Below, piece by piece: positions 9,215-19,820 of a stretch of DNA of 64,000 bases. Positions within the stretch are counted from its first letter, which is position 1; the number at the start of each line of letters is the position of its first letter. Under the pieces are notes generated by a model that was not told the origin of the DNA, searched no databases, and worked only from the letters and a program-made list of their open reading frames with translations. Origin of the DNA: Cercospora beticola (taxonomy: Eukaryota; Ascomycota; Dothideomycetes; Mycosphaerellales; Mycosphaerellaceae); contig NC_088943.1 of the NCBI RefSeq assembly GCF_033473495.1, positions 1,220,001 through 1,284,000 of the forward strand. The letters run 5' to 3'. The position numbers and the translations under genes are program-made.

Positions 9215-11052
9215 TCAAGGCCTATTCGAAAAAGGATTACTCCCGATACACGCAGGAATGAACAGCCCAGCCGTACTAGCAGTAGTAGGCTGACCCGGAG
9301 TCGTAACACGAAATTCCACAGACCCAGGCCCACCTCCATTGATAAAAATGAACGTCACTGGAAAGTATTGTCCGGCGATCAATCTGAGCTGCGAGGAGCC
9401 ACCATTCTGATTCACGCCGCCTCTCCCATCGCCTTCTCTGCGAGCGATGAAATCCGCATTGCCGTTGTTGTAGGACGCATAAGCTGTTGGTCCACTCCAT
9501 ACTCCGAAGTAGTTATCGACTGCGACGCCTCCTTCGGGTACAGAGAGGGTGTAAGTTCCTGTGATTGGAGCGTAGAGGAAGCCTTGGTAGACGAGGGAGA
9601 GTTGTGTGCAGTCTTTGAAGCCTGCGCCAGGGACGTTGCAGTTGGTGCCGCCGCGGGAGCTGATTCCGTTTATGTCGGGAGTGAGTCCTGTGCTGAGGAA
9701 GTTGCGGTTATTGTAAGCTGTTACGTCTTCTCCGGGGTTTGGATTGTTGAAGTTGAGGTTGTTTCTGTATTCATAGGTCCTGAGTCCTGGGTAAGTCGAG
9801 GGAGTGGGTTGGATCACTATGATTACCCTTGTTGAAGTGATAGGCGGCAGGGTTTGGGTAAAAGTACTGGATTCTGACACGATGCTAGTGGTAGTGGTGG
9901 TACTGGCCAAGCATTGTCAGCATATGCAAATGATATAACATGGAGTGGGAGTCATCTCACATCGTTGTTGATAGGGACTCGGTTATGATATTGGTCTGCG
10001 TACTGGTCACAGTAGTAGTTGGCGACTCGGTCACCACGATGATTTGGGTAGAAGTTATGATAGTTGTCGGTGATTCAGTGATTGTATTAGTCTGCGTGCT
10101 GGTAACAGTTGTCGATGGTGACTCGGTGATGGTGTTCGTTGTAGTAACGGTTCCTATGAAATGTTAGCCGCTGCCGCCAATTATGTGTGTGAAGCTTGCG
10201 AACCTGGTGCGAGAGTCCTAGTAGTTGTGACCGTAGTGCTTGGAGTAGGGATCTGCAAGCACGAGCAAGCATTGGAAATGGCAGGAGCGAGCAGACCACG
10301 AAGAGCTGTTGGCGTAGGTACAATGGCAACAGAAATACCAATGGCTCGGGCAGCAACAGCTTGTGCCCCGGGTGTAAAGGCGGCAAGCTGACCTGCACCA
10401 GTTGCACATGTGAAGTCGGTTGCAGAAAGGCTGGTAGAAGTAACGGTCGTGACCGCCGTCGATCGCGAGTTGGTCGTGAAGGACAATACAGTGGTCTTGA
10501 GTGGGATATGTCAGCTTCAGCCAAAAGGAGACAGAGATCAGGACTCACCGTGGTCTCGCTGGCGGTACTTGTAACAGTCGCCACATCGAGAGTAGTCGTC
10601 GTCGACGTCGTTTCAGGTACAACGAAAGTAGCCTGAAAGTCGCAAGTGTCAGCTTGTATAGAAATGTGACTAAGCTGGAATAAGAGAGACAACAAGTTCC
10701 TGCATACCTGGTCCAAAGTCGTGGTTGTAAAGGTAGTCTCAGGTACCACCGAAGTGACGGTAGGAAGTGTTGTCGTGGTGCTTGTCGTAGTTAATGATAC
10801 GATCGTTGCAACTGGCAGCGTCGTGGTGGTGCTGGCCGACGCGGTGATCGATGCTGGGGTTGCGGTTGCGGTTGCGGTGCTAGTTACGGTCGCGATCGAA
10901 AGATAGCTTGAACAAAATGGGGTCGCTGAAGCATCTTGTCGGAGGACGCGCAGTAAAGGGTTGATCAACAAGCACGTCGGTAGAGGGATCAGTGGAGTAG
11001 CAGAGACAAGCGCCAACTGCGCAACGAGCGTAAATGCTCCAGTAAACTTCAT
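9215..11052 (-). CDS. Secreted Thr/Ser-rich protein with C-terminal GLEYA-type lectin domain
   Basis: Extracellular adhesin-like protein, about 533 residues from five exons: 11052-10708, 10632-10549, 10495-10204, 10153-9961 and 9902-9215. All four junctions keep frame. Residues 1-19 (MKFTGAFTLVAQLALVSA) are a signal peptide. A long Thr/Ser/Val-rich stalk follows (TTSTTTTLP, PETTSTTTTLD), including a 16-residue tandem repeat encoded by exon 4. The last exon carries the GLEYA/PA14-like fold at about residues 350-525: TNCNVPGAGFKDCTQLSL, YQGFLYAPITGTYTLSVPEG, DNYFGVWSG, GQYFPVTFIFINGGGPGSVE. Known GLEYA domains bind galactose-type glycans in a calcium-dependent way. No GPI signal is visible, so it may be secreted free or wall-bound. 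One intron has the rare donor GTTCGC (10203), supported by frame and by a CTAAC branch. The stalk should be heavily O-mannosylated. Confidence 0.82.
9961..10153 (-). repeat. 48-bp tandem repeat encoding a 16-residue Thr-rich unit
   Basis: On the + strand GACTCGGT-like motifs start at 9976, 10024, 10072 (GATTCAGT) and 10120, an exact 48-bp spacing. Translated on the minus strand this gives about 3.5 copies of a unit like TITESPTTTVTSTQTN. Being a multiple of three, length changes would keep frame. The array fills one whole exon. Confidence 0.85.
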
Positions 11053-12373
11053 TATGAATGATCAAGGTCGTAGGCTGGACAATCTTGGGGACTTTCCTCG
11101 TATCGCTGAGGAGTCAAGACCATTTTATATTTGAGTCCATGCCATAGCCACTCTGCTCTGGCGCACTGCGTGGCATTGCTCTATCGCCCAATGTGGATAC
11201 TGGACGGAAGAATGGCTTGCAGGAGAGCGGGATCACATCGTGCACTAGGTCAAAGTCAGTGGGCCAGCTCGAACCAGACGGAAAGCCTTATGCCAGCCCT
11301 ATAGACCAGCTCCGGACGTGTGGTGGCATCGTGGCTTGTTGTGGCTTCTATCACAATGTACTGCTGGTTGATGCCACAAGTGACTGCTTGATATAAGACG
11401 AAGTGTTCATTGCCATCTTTGAGACATTCCCGGCGTCGTAACGCAGCTTTAGCATGGTCATCAGCCAATTTTCCGACCGATGTCCGCAATTTCACGTACG
11501 TCTCTCAACGCAGAAGAGTATTTGTTAGAGTCTCAAACAATGAACATGTTCGAATCCGCGGGCTTGGCGAGCTCTGTGTAGGTTTGAAGCTCAGGTGCTT
11601 CTTGACCGCTTGCTATTCGAAAGTTCCTACTGCCTCCTGCAGGACGGCACGTGGTAGCTAAACTCTCATGTAGCCTTCGGGCCTTTCAACAGAGTCACTT
11701 ACCAAAAGAAGCTGCGCTCGAAGTCCTCCGACTAGCATCTAGTGGCATAGCCATCAAGACGAATCGAACAAAACTACCGCTCTGAATGTCCTCACCTCAT
11801 TACTGTCTGCCCATTTGATCCTCCAGAATGACGGGAAACTGCAGCGTCCTTCACCTGCGAGTGATAAATAGCCTCCACCGTCTGGCCAGAACACCTCTGC
11901 ATGCACGACCAACTCATCACACATTGTGTAGCTTCGAAGATGAAGTATAATATCCCGTTCATGCATGCGTGCTCGCACGTGGTCTTCACAAAGTATCGGA
12001 GAATAGCAGGCAAGCAATCGTATTTGTGCTTGTCGAGCCGGAGGCGCGACTGTGGCTTGCGCACGCCAAGCAAGATGCGGCGACTCCGGTTGGAAATGCG
12101 GCCGGACTTGAGAGTGGCTGGCTGGAACGTGTTGTCCGTGGCAGCTTCCAGTTATGCAGAGGTATCGTGCAAAGTAGACTTGTATATTCTTCTTATGATG
12201 GTCGATGGGAGGAAAGAACAGGAGAGTGTATTGTGGACCGGAGGGGGTGAAGTCGGTCTTGGCGCTGAGTCAGCCGGCATCAAAGGCAACGGCCAGGGCA
12301 GTTCATTGAGCCTGCTGAATCTATTTCAACATAGTCCATAGTCCCAAGAAACAGACGTCCAAAATTTCAAACC
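11053..12373. other. Intergenic, promoter side of the GLEYA gene
   Basis: 1.32 kb between the GLEYA gene start and the 3' end of the 1611-residue gene. The GLEYA promoter must be here. I see no gene, repeat or RNA in the rest. Confidence 0.4.
11123..11132 (-). promoter_or_regulatory. TATA-like element of the GLEYA gene
   Basis: On the minus strand the bases read AAATATAAAA, about 70-80 bp upstream of the ATG at 11052. The spacing fits a core promoter with a short leader. Inferred from position and sequence only. Confidence 0.4.
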
Positions 12374-15300
12374 TCACTCCTCCACCCTCACCAAATACCA
12401 CTTCTCATTCTTCCAGTATCGATCCGCATCCGTAACATTCCTCAACCTCAACCCCATCATCCTAATCTCCTCATCAAAACACCCAACCCAACTCTCCACC
12501 ATATCCACAACCCGATTCCTCAACCCCACACCCTGAGGCTTCGCCAAACTCTCCACCATCCTCTTCGCAAAATCCACACGCGCATAGCTCGTCCTATCGA
12601 ATAGCCCTTCTCCCCCACGCTCACAAGCTTTCAGATCTCCAAGATTTAACGCTAACTTAGCCTGGGCTTCCCAAGGCAGACTTTGTCCGCCGACGAAGAC
12701 GACGAGATCTTTGTAATGCTGAGCACCAGGCCTTTGTGAAGAACCGATTTCCTCCACGAGAGTTTCGACGCCGCGGATGAATTGTTCTTCGGGGTTATTT
12801 TCGCTGTCTTTGATCAGGAGCCACATTCGTAGATTGAAAGTATCAGGTAAGACAACTGGAGAACGATCCAGGTTTCTCTGCCACTCATCTGTCCTCATTG
12901 CTTCAATGCGGTTATAGATTTCTTCGACGAGTGGTCGTTGATTCTGGTAATATAACGTCCAAGCAGGTTCTATTCTCACGACCCATGAAGGCGACTTGTA
13001 GTACTTGATGAAGGCCTCCCAGTCCTTGAAGTCAGGTCCGGCTTTATGAAGCAAGAGCTCCGCGTGCTGAAGTACGATGTTCTGGATTTGGGAGATCGAA
13101 GGCCCGCCGGGTTTCTGTTTCCAGTCGTCCGTGTGTAGAAGTTTGCGAAATGGATCATCTACTGTGAGATTGGGGACTGCTTGGCCAGAGAAGAGTGACA
13201 GCCAATGCTTTCCGGCATTTGAAGTACGGAGTTCTGAGTCTTCTTCGATACGTTTTGTGATGAAGGCGATGTCGGTGGACGGATCGTAGGTAGACCTGTA
13301 GACCTGCAGCCAGAAGTCTAGTATTGAAGCCGGGATGAAGCTTGGATAGCTGAGAAGCTGTGTGAGGAAGCGCAACTTGAGAGGCATAGACGGAAGCTCG
13401 ACGTCTGGCATGTTCAAGTGTCGACAAAGCAACTTCAACCACCGCGTGTTGTTGACTACAGAGCCTCGCAGCGTTGGGATCAAGACACGAGTCAACATTT
13501 GTTCTTGTAAGTTTTCGTGAAGGTCTTGCATAGCACCGAGGACAGTAGATAGCACAGGTGGGATCTCGGTTGCAACACTCTCCATATAGATCTCCGGCAG
13601 TTCCATACTTGGATCGCGCTCTAGTTGCTGCCACTGTTGCTCGCGCAGTGGAATTCGCTCATTGATGCTTGAGATGATCGGTACAACGAATCGTTCCAAG
13701 GCGTCCAGGATGAGGTTCACTTTTCCGTCTTGGCCGGACGGGCTTTTGAGGATGCCAACCAGGCTGTGGACAACAGAAACGATGATATCAACATGCTTCG
13801 CGACGGCCAGAATGGAGAACAAGATCTGACAAGCTTGAGTCTCCTCGATGAACTCGGCTCCAGACATTAATTGTGCGAGTAGCTTGACCGTCGTTACTTT
13901 CACTGCTGGTTGCTGTTCATCCGCAGATGTACTGTCGCGGTCGACCTTCCCAGCAAGCTTGAGCTGTATATCTTCACTCAGGCTTGTCAGAAATCCGCGC
14001 GCGACAGCTTCCGGTAGAGAATTCAGAAGACCTGGATGAAGGATCATACGATGCCATGAGCTGTCCTCAGGGCGGTCCAAGATGATCTGCTGAACGAGCT
14101 GCAGCGTCACCTGCGGCTTGTCACACTTGACGAGCAACTGCAACAGTTGGAGAGCATCCTGTGCCGTACGCTTCTGCGTTTGATCTGCTGCGTTAAGTAC
14201 ACCTTCGGTGAGCCGCAGCAGCAGCGTTGGAGGGATTCTGGCCGCTAGCATTTTCAGCAAATCCCATATAGAGTCCGTGTCAAGCTCTTCTCGCATGAGA
14301 AAGTCCCCGTCAAGGTAGAGAGCCGGGTACCTAGGATCGAATCCTGACGGGTACGGAGCGGCTAGCAGAGTCGGCGTCATTTGGTTCTTCGCGCTGATGT
14401 ACAACAATACAGCAGCAATGAGCGCTTCTTTCGTCGCCGGTGAAGCACGTCTATCTTGATGACGATCCCAGAACAATGTCGTTCTTCGCGCAGGCACATG
14501 TCCTTCACATTCATCTTCCAAGCGGGACTTGATATCCTCATGCAAGCCATGCCGGCTGAAAGGGTTGTTGACCATGACATCCAGCATAGTGCGCGGAAGA
14601 CGACGAAATTTGACGTCGAAGTCCCTGTACTCTGTGTCTGGGTTCCATTCCATCGGCTGTCCATCGCCATCATTGCTTGCTGGAAGCTCGAGATTACCTG
14701 ATGGTACTGGGGTCTCGTTCCAAGGCCCTTTGAGGTCAAGATTGCTTAACGCCGTCTCGAATATGGGTGACCAAAAGGACACCGCTTCCTCTGGAGACAT
14801 TCGACTAACAGAGAGCGAGACCGTAGCGTGTTCCCATGCATTGAGCGCAGTCGCTCGTCTATCTGAACTCCAGCATACGTAGTTTCCTAGCGCAAATCCA
14901 TAGTTCTCCACGAAAGGTCCCATGGCAGCGATTGTCTCTTCATCTTCCGGAGGTGCTGACATCGCAAACTCAGGATCGGCATATACAGCTTGGCTGGCTC
15001 GTTCCTGTAAGTAAGGGATATGTGCTGCTTCTCTACAATTGACGAGAGAAACAGGCAGGAGGTGTTGAAACGGCAGTCCTCGCGGATGTACTTCCGGTAG
15101 TGTTAGAACGGCTGGCCGCTCAGCTTGGCGGTATGACTCCCAGAGCTGATTTCGGCGTACAGCAAGCTGATCTAAGAAGCGCATTGTCGCTGGCCGAGGA
15201 TCATCAACAACGATCAACGAGCCCCAATCGGCAGTGTTACAGAGTGGGCCACCCACTTTGTTGAACTCCAAGTCTGCGTTGCTATCTTGAAGTCCCAATG

Positions 15301-17209
15301 TTTCCAAGATTATGCATGTTTCGAGGGTATCTTGCCAGACAATTTCGTATAGTGCCTCGTTCGGAATATGGAGCTTGTCCTGTAGCGCATTCACGTGCTT
15401 GAATCTGCTGTGGACGACAGCGTCCATCAGGCTGAATACTCCGGTCCAGTGGTGCCTGGAGAAACTTGGCTCACCCACCGCTTCGCATGCGGTATCAAGC
15501 AGCTCCCGACAGATCACATTAGCCTGCTGCACATCGCGCTGCACATCGGCCGCTGAACCTCCAGAGGCGACTGCACCGAAGCCACGCAACAACGCGATGC
15601 TGTCGCTCCTTTGCAGATCACTTTGAGAATAGATGACTGCAGCTGTAAGAGGATCTCTCGTATACTTCCTCGCCCAGACCAACGTGTCTCGATACAAGGG
15701 GAGCGAGCAAGAAGCCGTGGCGCACCTCAACGCGTACTGAATCCAGAAACATCTCTCCGGCTGCTTTCGCGCCTTATAGGCCTCCTTCTTACGATAATCT
15801 AGCGCAGCGTTGGCTAGCTGGAGCAGGTCCGGGTCCTCAACAGCTAGCAAGAGTCGGAGGTAAGTTGGATCCCGCTTGATCTGGTACACTTCTTGGATCT
15901 CCTCGGTTCCGAATAGATCTGGCTTGAGCCTCACCAGTCGATCGAACAATCTTCGAGCTCCAGGCTTGTCTAAGCACAAGAGGAATCTTTCCGTCCATTC
16001 GAATGACAGTGCTTTGAGACCGTGATCTGTTGATATGTCGTGCCCTAGAGATGGTATGTGTTGCACAGCCAGTTCAAATAAGCGGAGTCTTGCCGACCAA
16101 GGGACTTCGATCAGCAGTTTTTCGAAATCCATTAAGTGAATGGTCTGGGTCTTGGGAATTAGTCGAAACACTCGTATGAGTGAGGGTGTGAGTTCTTGCG
16201 GGTGCCGACACCATTTGCGTGCGATGAACTCTAAGATGGTCTTCTTCTGATAGAAGCTGAAATTGTACTTGCGCCTGACGTGCTTGTCGAAGTACCGGGC
16301 GTACGAATCAACAACTTCTGCAACGAGTTTCGGCTTGATCTTGAGTATGTACAGCTTTGCAAACAGTTTTTCTCTTAGTAGCGCATGAAGCTTGCCAGAT
16401 TTGAAGTCTTCGACATATACTCGTTGGGATAGACCCTCCAGTGCATGTATGGCAAAAACTACGTTGACGGGAAGCCGATGTCCATGATAGGCCGTTTGAT
16501 CGTTGCAGTTGATGTTGAGCAAGGCGGCCATGCGGTTAAAATCGACTTTTTGCGTCTCATCGGCCAAGGACTGTAGGAATTGCTCCCGGAAGAAGTTCGA
16601 ATGCGCTTCCAGAGAAGAGGTCTTCAATGCTTGGTCATTGCCTCGCACATGAACTGTGGCCAGAGCAGTTGAGCCAGCCGGAGCGACACGGCGGTAGTGC
16701 GCTCTCAGAGGCCTCCGTTCCAAGACCTTGATGACGGAAGGGCTGAAGTTCTGCTGTACCAGTGCCAGATAAAGCTCATCCACAAGCTGTTGCCGTACTT
16801 CGACTGCGACTCGAGAGGACCATGCTCTCCCAACTTCATGGCAAAATTGCTTGACATCCCGCACAGCGGCCTGAGAGAGGAATGCAACAATTCCCAATGT
16901 TCCACCTACGGCTTGCCAGATTTCTTTCGCACGATCGCTGCGGAGGATTCGGCCGAATTTGACGCTTGACGCATGTCGAACGCTTCTGGAGAAATGCTGA
17001 ATTAGTCCCGCATGGACAGCTTGACAGTCACCGCTCGCGTTCAACCAGATGCCGTATATCGTAGGTGGGAGCGACTCATTCTCGATGCCTTCCAGAAGCT
17101 CCTTTGTAACTGCCTGGATGCCATGTTGTGCACCTTGTTCTTGGAAATATCGGGCAAGCTTTGCGGGTTCGCTAGTTCGCAGCACAGAGTGATTCATGCC
17201 GGGCGACAT
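12374..17209 (-). CDS. 1611-residue intronless orphan, helical-repeat-like
   Basis: One uninterrupted frame of 4.8 kb from the ATG at 17209 (MSPGMNHSVLRTSEP) to 12374. I do not recognise the family. No catalytic motif, signal peptide or clear membrane segment is visible. The whole length reads as amphipathic helices rich in Leu with scattered Pro and Trp, as in HEAT/ARM-type scaffolds. Examples are VHSLVGILKSPSGQDGK, NLILDALERFVVPIISSI and LLKMLAARIPPTLLLRL. A short acidic, Asn/Gly-rich linker lies near residue 830. Lack of any intron in so long a gene is unusual beside neighbours that mostly have them. Function is unknown; a scaffold or nuclear complex subunit is a guess. A structure prediction would decide the fold. 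Confidence 0.8.
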   Translation of the reverse strand: MSPGMNHSVLRTSEPAKLARYFQEQGAQHGIQAVTKELLEGIENESLPPTIYGIWLNASGDCQAVHAGLIQHFSRSVRHASSVKFGRILRSDRAKEIWQAVGGTLGIVAFLSQAAVRDVKQFCHEVGRAWSSRVAVEVRQQLVDELYLALVQQNFSPSVIKVLERRPLRAHYRRVAPAGSTALATVHVRGNDQALKTSSLEAHSNFFREQFLQSLADETQKVDFNRMAALLNINCNDQTAYHGHRLPVNVVFAIHALEGLSQRVYVEDFKSGKLHALLREKLFAKLYILKIKPKLVAEVVDSYARYFDKHVRRKYNFSFYQKKTILEFIARKWCRHPQELTPSLIRVFRLIPKTQTIHLMDFEKLLIEVPWSARLRLFELAVQHIPSLGHDISTDHGLKALSFEWTERFLLCLDKPGARRLFDRLVRLKPDLFGTEEIQEVYQIKRDPTYLRLLLAVEDPDLLQLANAALDYRKKEAYKARKQPERCFWIQYALRCATASCSLPLYRDTLVWARKYTRDPLTAAVIYSQSDLQRSDSIALLRGFGAVASGGSAADVQRDVQQANVICRELLDTACEAVGEPSFSRHHWTGVFSLMDAVVHSRFKHVNALQDKLHIPNEALYEIVWQDTLETCIILETLGLQDSNADLEFNKVGGPLCNTADWGSLIVVDDPRPATMRFLDQLAVRRNQLWESYRQAERPAVLTLPEVHPRGLPFQHLLPVSLVNCREAAHIPYLQERASQAVYADPEFAMSAPPEDEETIAAMGPFVENYGFALGNYVCWSSDRRATALNAWEHATVSLSVSRMSPEEAVSFWSPIFETALSNLDLKGPWNETPVPSGNLELPASNDGDGQPMEWNPDTEYRDFDVKFRRLPRTMLDVMVNNPFSRHGLHEDIKSRLEDECEGHVPARRTTLFWDRHQDRRASPATKEALIAAVLLYISAKNQMTPTLLAAPYPSGFDPRYPALYLDGDFLMREELDTDSIWDLLKMLAARIPPTLLLRLTEGVLNAADQTQKRTAQDALQLLQLLVKCDKPQVTLQLVQQIILDRPEDSSWHRMILHPGLLNSLPEAVARGFLTSLSEDIQLKLAGKVDRDSTSADEQQPAVKVTTVKLLAQLMSGAEFIEETQACQILFSILAVAKHVDIIVSVVHSLVGILKSPSGQDGKVNLILDALERFVVPIISSINERIPLREQQWQQLERDPSMELPEIYMESVATEIPPVLSTVLGAMQDLHENLQEQMLTRVLIPTLRGSVVNNTRWLKLLCRHLNMPDVELPSMPLKLRFLTQLLSYPSFIPASILDFWLQVYRSTYDPSTDIAFITKRIEEDSELRTSNAGKHWLSLFSGQAVPNLTVDDPFRKLLHTDDWKQKPGGPSISQIQNIVLQHAELLLHKAGPDFKDWEAFIKYYKSPSWVVRIEPAWTLYYQNQRPLVEEIYNRIEAMRTDEWQRNLDRSPVVLPDTFNLRMWLLIKDSENNPEEQFIRGVETLVEEIGSSQRPGAQHYKDLVVFVGGQSLPWEAQAKLALNLGDLKACERGGEGLFDRTSYARVDFAKRMVESLAKPQGVGLRNRVVDMVESWVGCFDEEIRMMGLRLRNVTDADRYWKNEKWYLVRVEE

Positions 17210-18041
17210 TGACAGGTAGCGAAGGAGTGAGTGCTACTGGTACAAATTTGTACATTCGCGTCGCAGCAAACAAGCGGTGGCTCGATGCAGCTCTCCGCAG
17301 AGGGAAGCTTATATAGCGCGAGTCATCCTATCGGTCAAAGCGACCGGTGTGAAGTCATGCGTCCCTACTTCCCGACTCAGGCCCGTAGCTGTTGCGCGTT
17401 CGGTGGTTGCGAGGTAGTCGCGTTGGTGCTCTTCGCGGAGCGAAATTATAATCTAGGGTGCCAACACTGCCTAAGGAAAGAACGTCGTTGTCAGCACCAT
17501 GACTATTACTGAGAATAAACGACCGAAGGCACGCGACTGACTTGAGAGGTAGAGGCGTCCAGTGTTCGAGCAGTGTCTCCGCTTGGTTAGCTTGTCCTGA
17601 AAGACCCCGCAATCCTGCGCTTGTCGATGATCAGTTGTGATTCAGCGTATGTTCGATGGTAATGCTTGAGAACAATTAGCTACACAATGCGAGTTGCCTG
17701 ATGCTAACGTAGTCTGTGTGCCAGCACCGCACATAGGTCGTAGGATCGTGCCCAACGCCTCAATAGCTTAGGAAAGCACTATCGAAGCTGTTGAGCGATT
17801 GCCATTGCTCAGTTGATCAAAACTCGGCACCCATGGACATACATCGCGGCACCGCGTGATGAACAAGGCCTAAATACCCCTGTGGTTAGATGATGGGTTC
17901 TCAAGTTTAATGGTGCTGTGGATTAATCCCACAGCTGGCGTGTGCGGAAGACAATGCTCTCGTCCGGACCGCCGCACAACTTTTACCATTCTGTGCTTGT
18001 TGCAGTATGTTCGCATCGACTGAGAATCGGGCTCAATAGCA
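17210..18041. other. Intergenic, no gene seen
   Basis: 832 bp between the 3' end of the RNase III-like gene and the start of the orphan gene, both on the minus strand. It includes the promoter of the 1611-residue gene; a CTTATATAGCG stretch near 17308-17318 is TATA-like. Nothing else recognised. Confidence 0.4.
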
Positions 18042-19348
18042 CTAGATATGATATTGTGCATATGTATTTGTTGGTGTACGCAGATCTGAGGTTTGCGCTT
18101 TCGCAAGATCATTCTGACGTTTATGTCGCAGCAGCTTCTCGTACGCGCGGGTTCTCATGGCCTCAGCCGTATGCAGTAGAGAACCTGGGTCTGCGCATTG
18201 TTTCCGTTCGGAGTGTTTCTTCATTAGACTTTGGATTCCGGAAACAGTACTCAAGGATCCGCCTAGGCCTCGTAACACCCAGCCTGGCCTGGTTGACGCC
18301 AGCCCGAGGAAGTGTCGTGAGCGCTTGAGCCACTTGATGTGGTTTCTGGAGATCTCCTCATCTGAACCGGATGCAGGTAGTTCTTCCGGAGGAGAGGGTC
18401 GAAGGAGGTTGCTGTCAATCTGAGCTCCCTGCGCGAACGGTTTGGAGGCCGTACTGGAAGCATCGGACTTGGTAGCAACAACTGTGCTCGTAACAACTGG
18501 CTCGCGTTCTCGTCTGGATCGCGATCGCCGCTTGTCCCTGTAAGTAACGCGAGGCTGCGGTTCATCTGAGAGCTCAGAACCTATGTCGAAAATGCGCATG
18601 GCGGAAATGGCGCTATCAGCGACCGTCATGTTAAGCCCCGAATCCAGGAACACCGCGCCGATAATCGCCTCGACCAACGTAGCTCTATGCCGTGGCAAAC
18701 TCGAATTGTCGATCTGTACGGACAAGTCTTGGAGTTGGAGGGCAACGAAGACCTGGGCCAAGTGGACATTGCTGGCCACAATGTCGAATTGTCTCTGAAG
18801 CGTGTCTGAGATATCGTGTCAGCAGACTACGATGCACCAATACCTGCTTAGGACACGAACTTGTGATGTTCGGAAAATGACGCGTAAAATACAGCGTTTT
18901 CAGAGCGGCGTCTCCGATTTGTGCGAGCCCTGCTTGCGTGGCTTGGATGGCTTGCCCATCCAGTTCAAGGATGGACGACCATAGTGCAGCTCGAGCGTAG
19001 TCTGGGTCATTGAATTGGTGTCTTTGTCGACAAGTCAGCCTCAGCATAAGCAAGCTCGAGTAGTGTAGAAGGGTAAACCAACCCTGTCAGGCGTTCAAGT
19101 TTTGCAATATGCTCGGGCAGCCTTTCTTCATACTCATTCAGAGCTTTGTGGTCAAGGTGACGACTCTTCAATACGATGTCTGACGGCTTGGCAGAGGAGG
19201 TTGCAGACGCTGACACGCTCGAGTGCCTGACCTGGCTCTCATGCAATTAAACAAGTTCGACGTAGCGGCGGAAGGCTGGTCCGGCAGTTTCCTGGTTAGC
19301 CGTGGACGCAGTGTCCGCCAACAGAGCTTGATGCTCGACTGCGCCCAT
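18042..19348 (-). CDS. RNase III-domain protein with degenerate catalytic site
   Basis: Exons supported: from upstream to 19083, then 19021-18844 and 18794-18042. The splices give LERLTG-HQFNDPDYARAAL and SSCPKQ-RQFDIVASN. The domain matches the RNase III fold: a GHxFNDP entry helix, GLAQIGDAALKTLYF where active enzymes have ERLEFLGD, and ATLVEAIIGAVFLDSG where they have ADxxEALIGA. By this alignment two of the four metal-binding acidic residues are replaced (Glu to Ala, Asp to Thr) and two are kept, so RNA binding without cleavage is likely. The C-terminal 180 residues are Arg/Lys/Ser-rich (RRSRSRREREP) with no dsRNA-binding domain recognised. The 5' end is unsure: the frame has no ATG between the stop just above 19246 and the domain. 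The ATG at 19348 with one further intron ending near 19227 is the best guess. Mitochondrial RNase III-like ribosomal proteins are an alternative identity. Confidence 0.6.
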
Positions 19349-19668
19349 CGCGCGGACGCGCAGCTCATACAGCGCGATGCGAGATGGCGATGCACAGCAG
19401 ATGATGGAAGGAAAGTGAAACGAGTGATGGCAGGTGAATATGGAAGACAAGCATCCCAATTGAGTTCAACCACGTTGACTAGCTAGCGCAGGCATAGGGC
19501 TTGCATCCAACCAATCGCTGGGCTCGGAGGCTCGCGTTGCGGGGATGTTCCAGAACAACTTCGCCTGTGCTTGTCGCGATACTTTGCGCTTCCATCCAAT
19601 ACTGCCCAGTTCGGTGAGCCCGCGTGGGCGCCCCTCTACCATGGGTGAGGTGTGAGCTGGGTGAGGGC

Positions 19669-19677
19669 ATATTTATA
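19669..19677 (+). promoter_or_regulatory. TATA-like element of the CFEM gene
   Basis: ATATTTATA lies about 145 bp before the CFEM start at 19821 and is followed by a C/T-rich leader (about 19725-19800), typical of a strongly expressed fungal gene. Inference from sequence and position. Confidence 0.4.
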
Positions 19678-19820
19678 CCCTGCTGCCCTCATCGCGCGCG
19701 CGCCGCCGGCCTGTCCCCGTTATCTTGTTCGGTCGTATCACTCTCTTTCACCTCCCGCCAACAAAGAACCTGCCGCTGCCCTTCTCTCCGCCCGTAATTC
19801 ACGCCCCGACAGAATTCACC

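Noticed and set aside
9976..10167. Regular 48-bp repeats considered as a CRISPR-like or satellite array
   Set aside because: There are no unique spacers, and the repeats lie in frame within an exon of the GLEYA gene.
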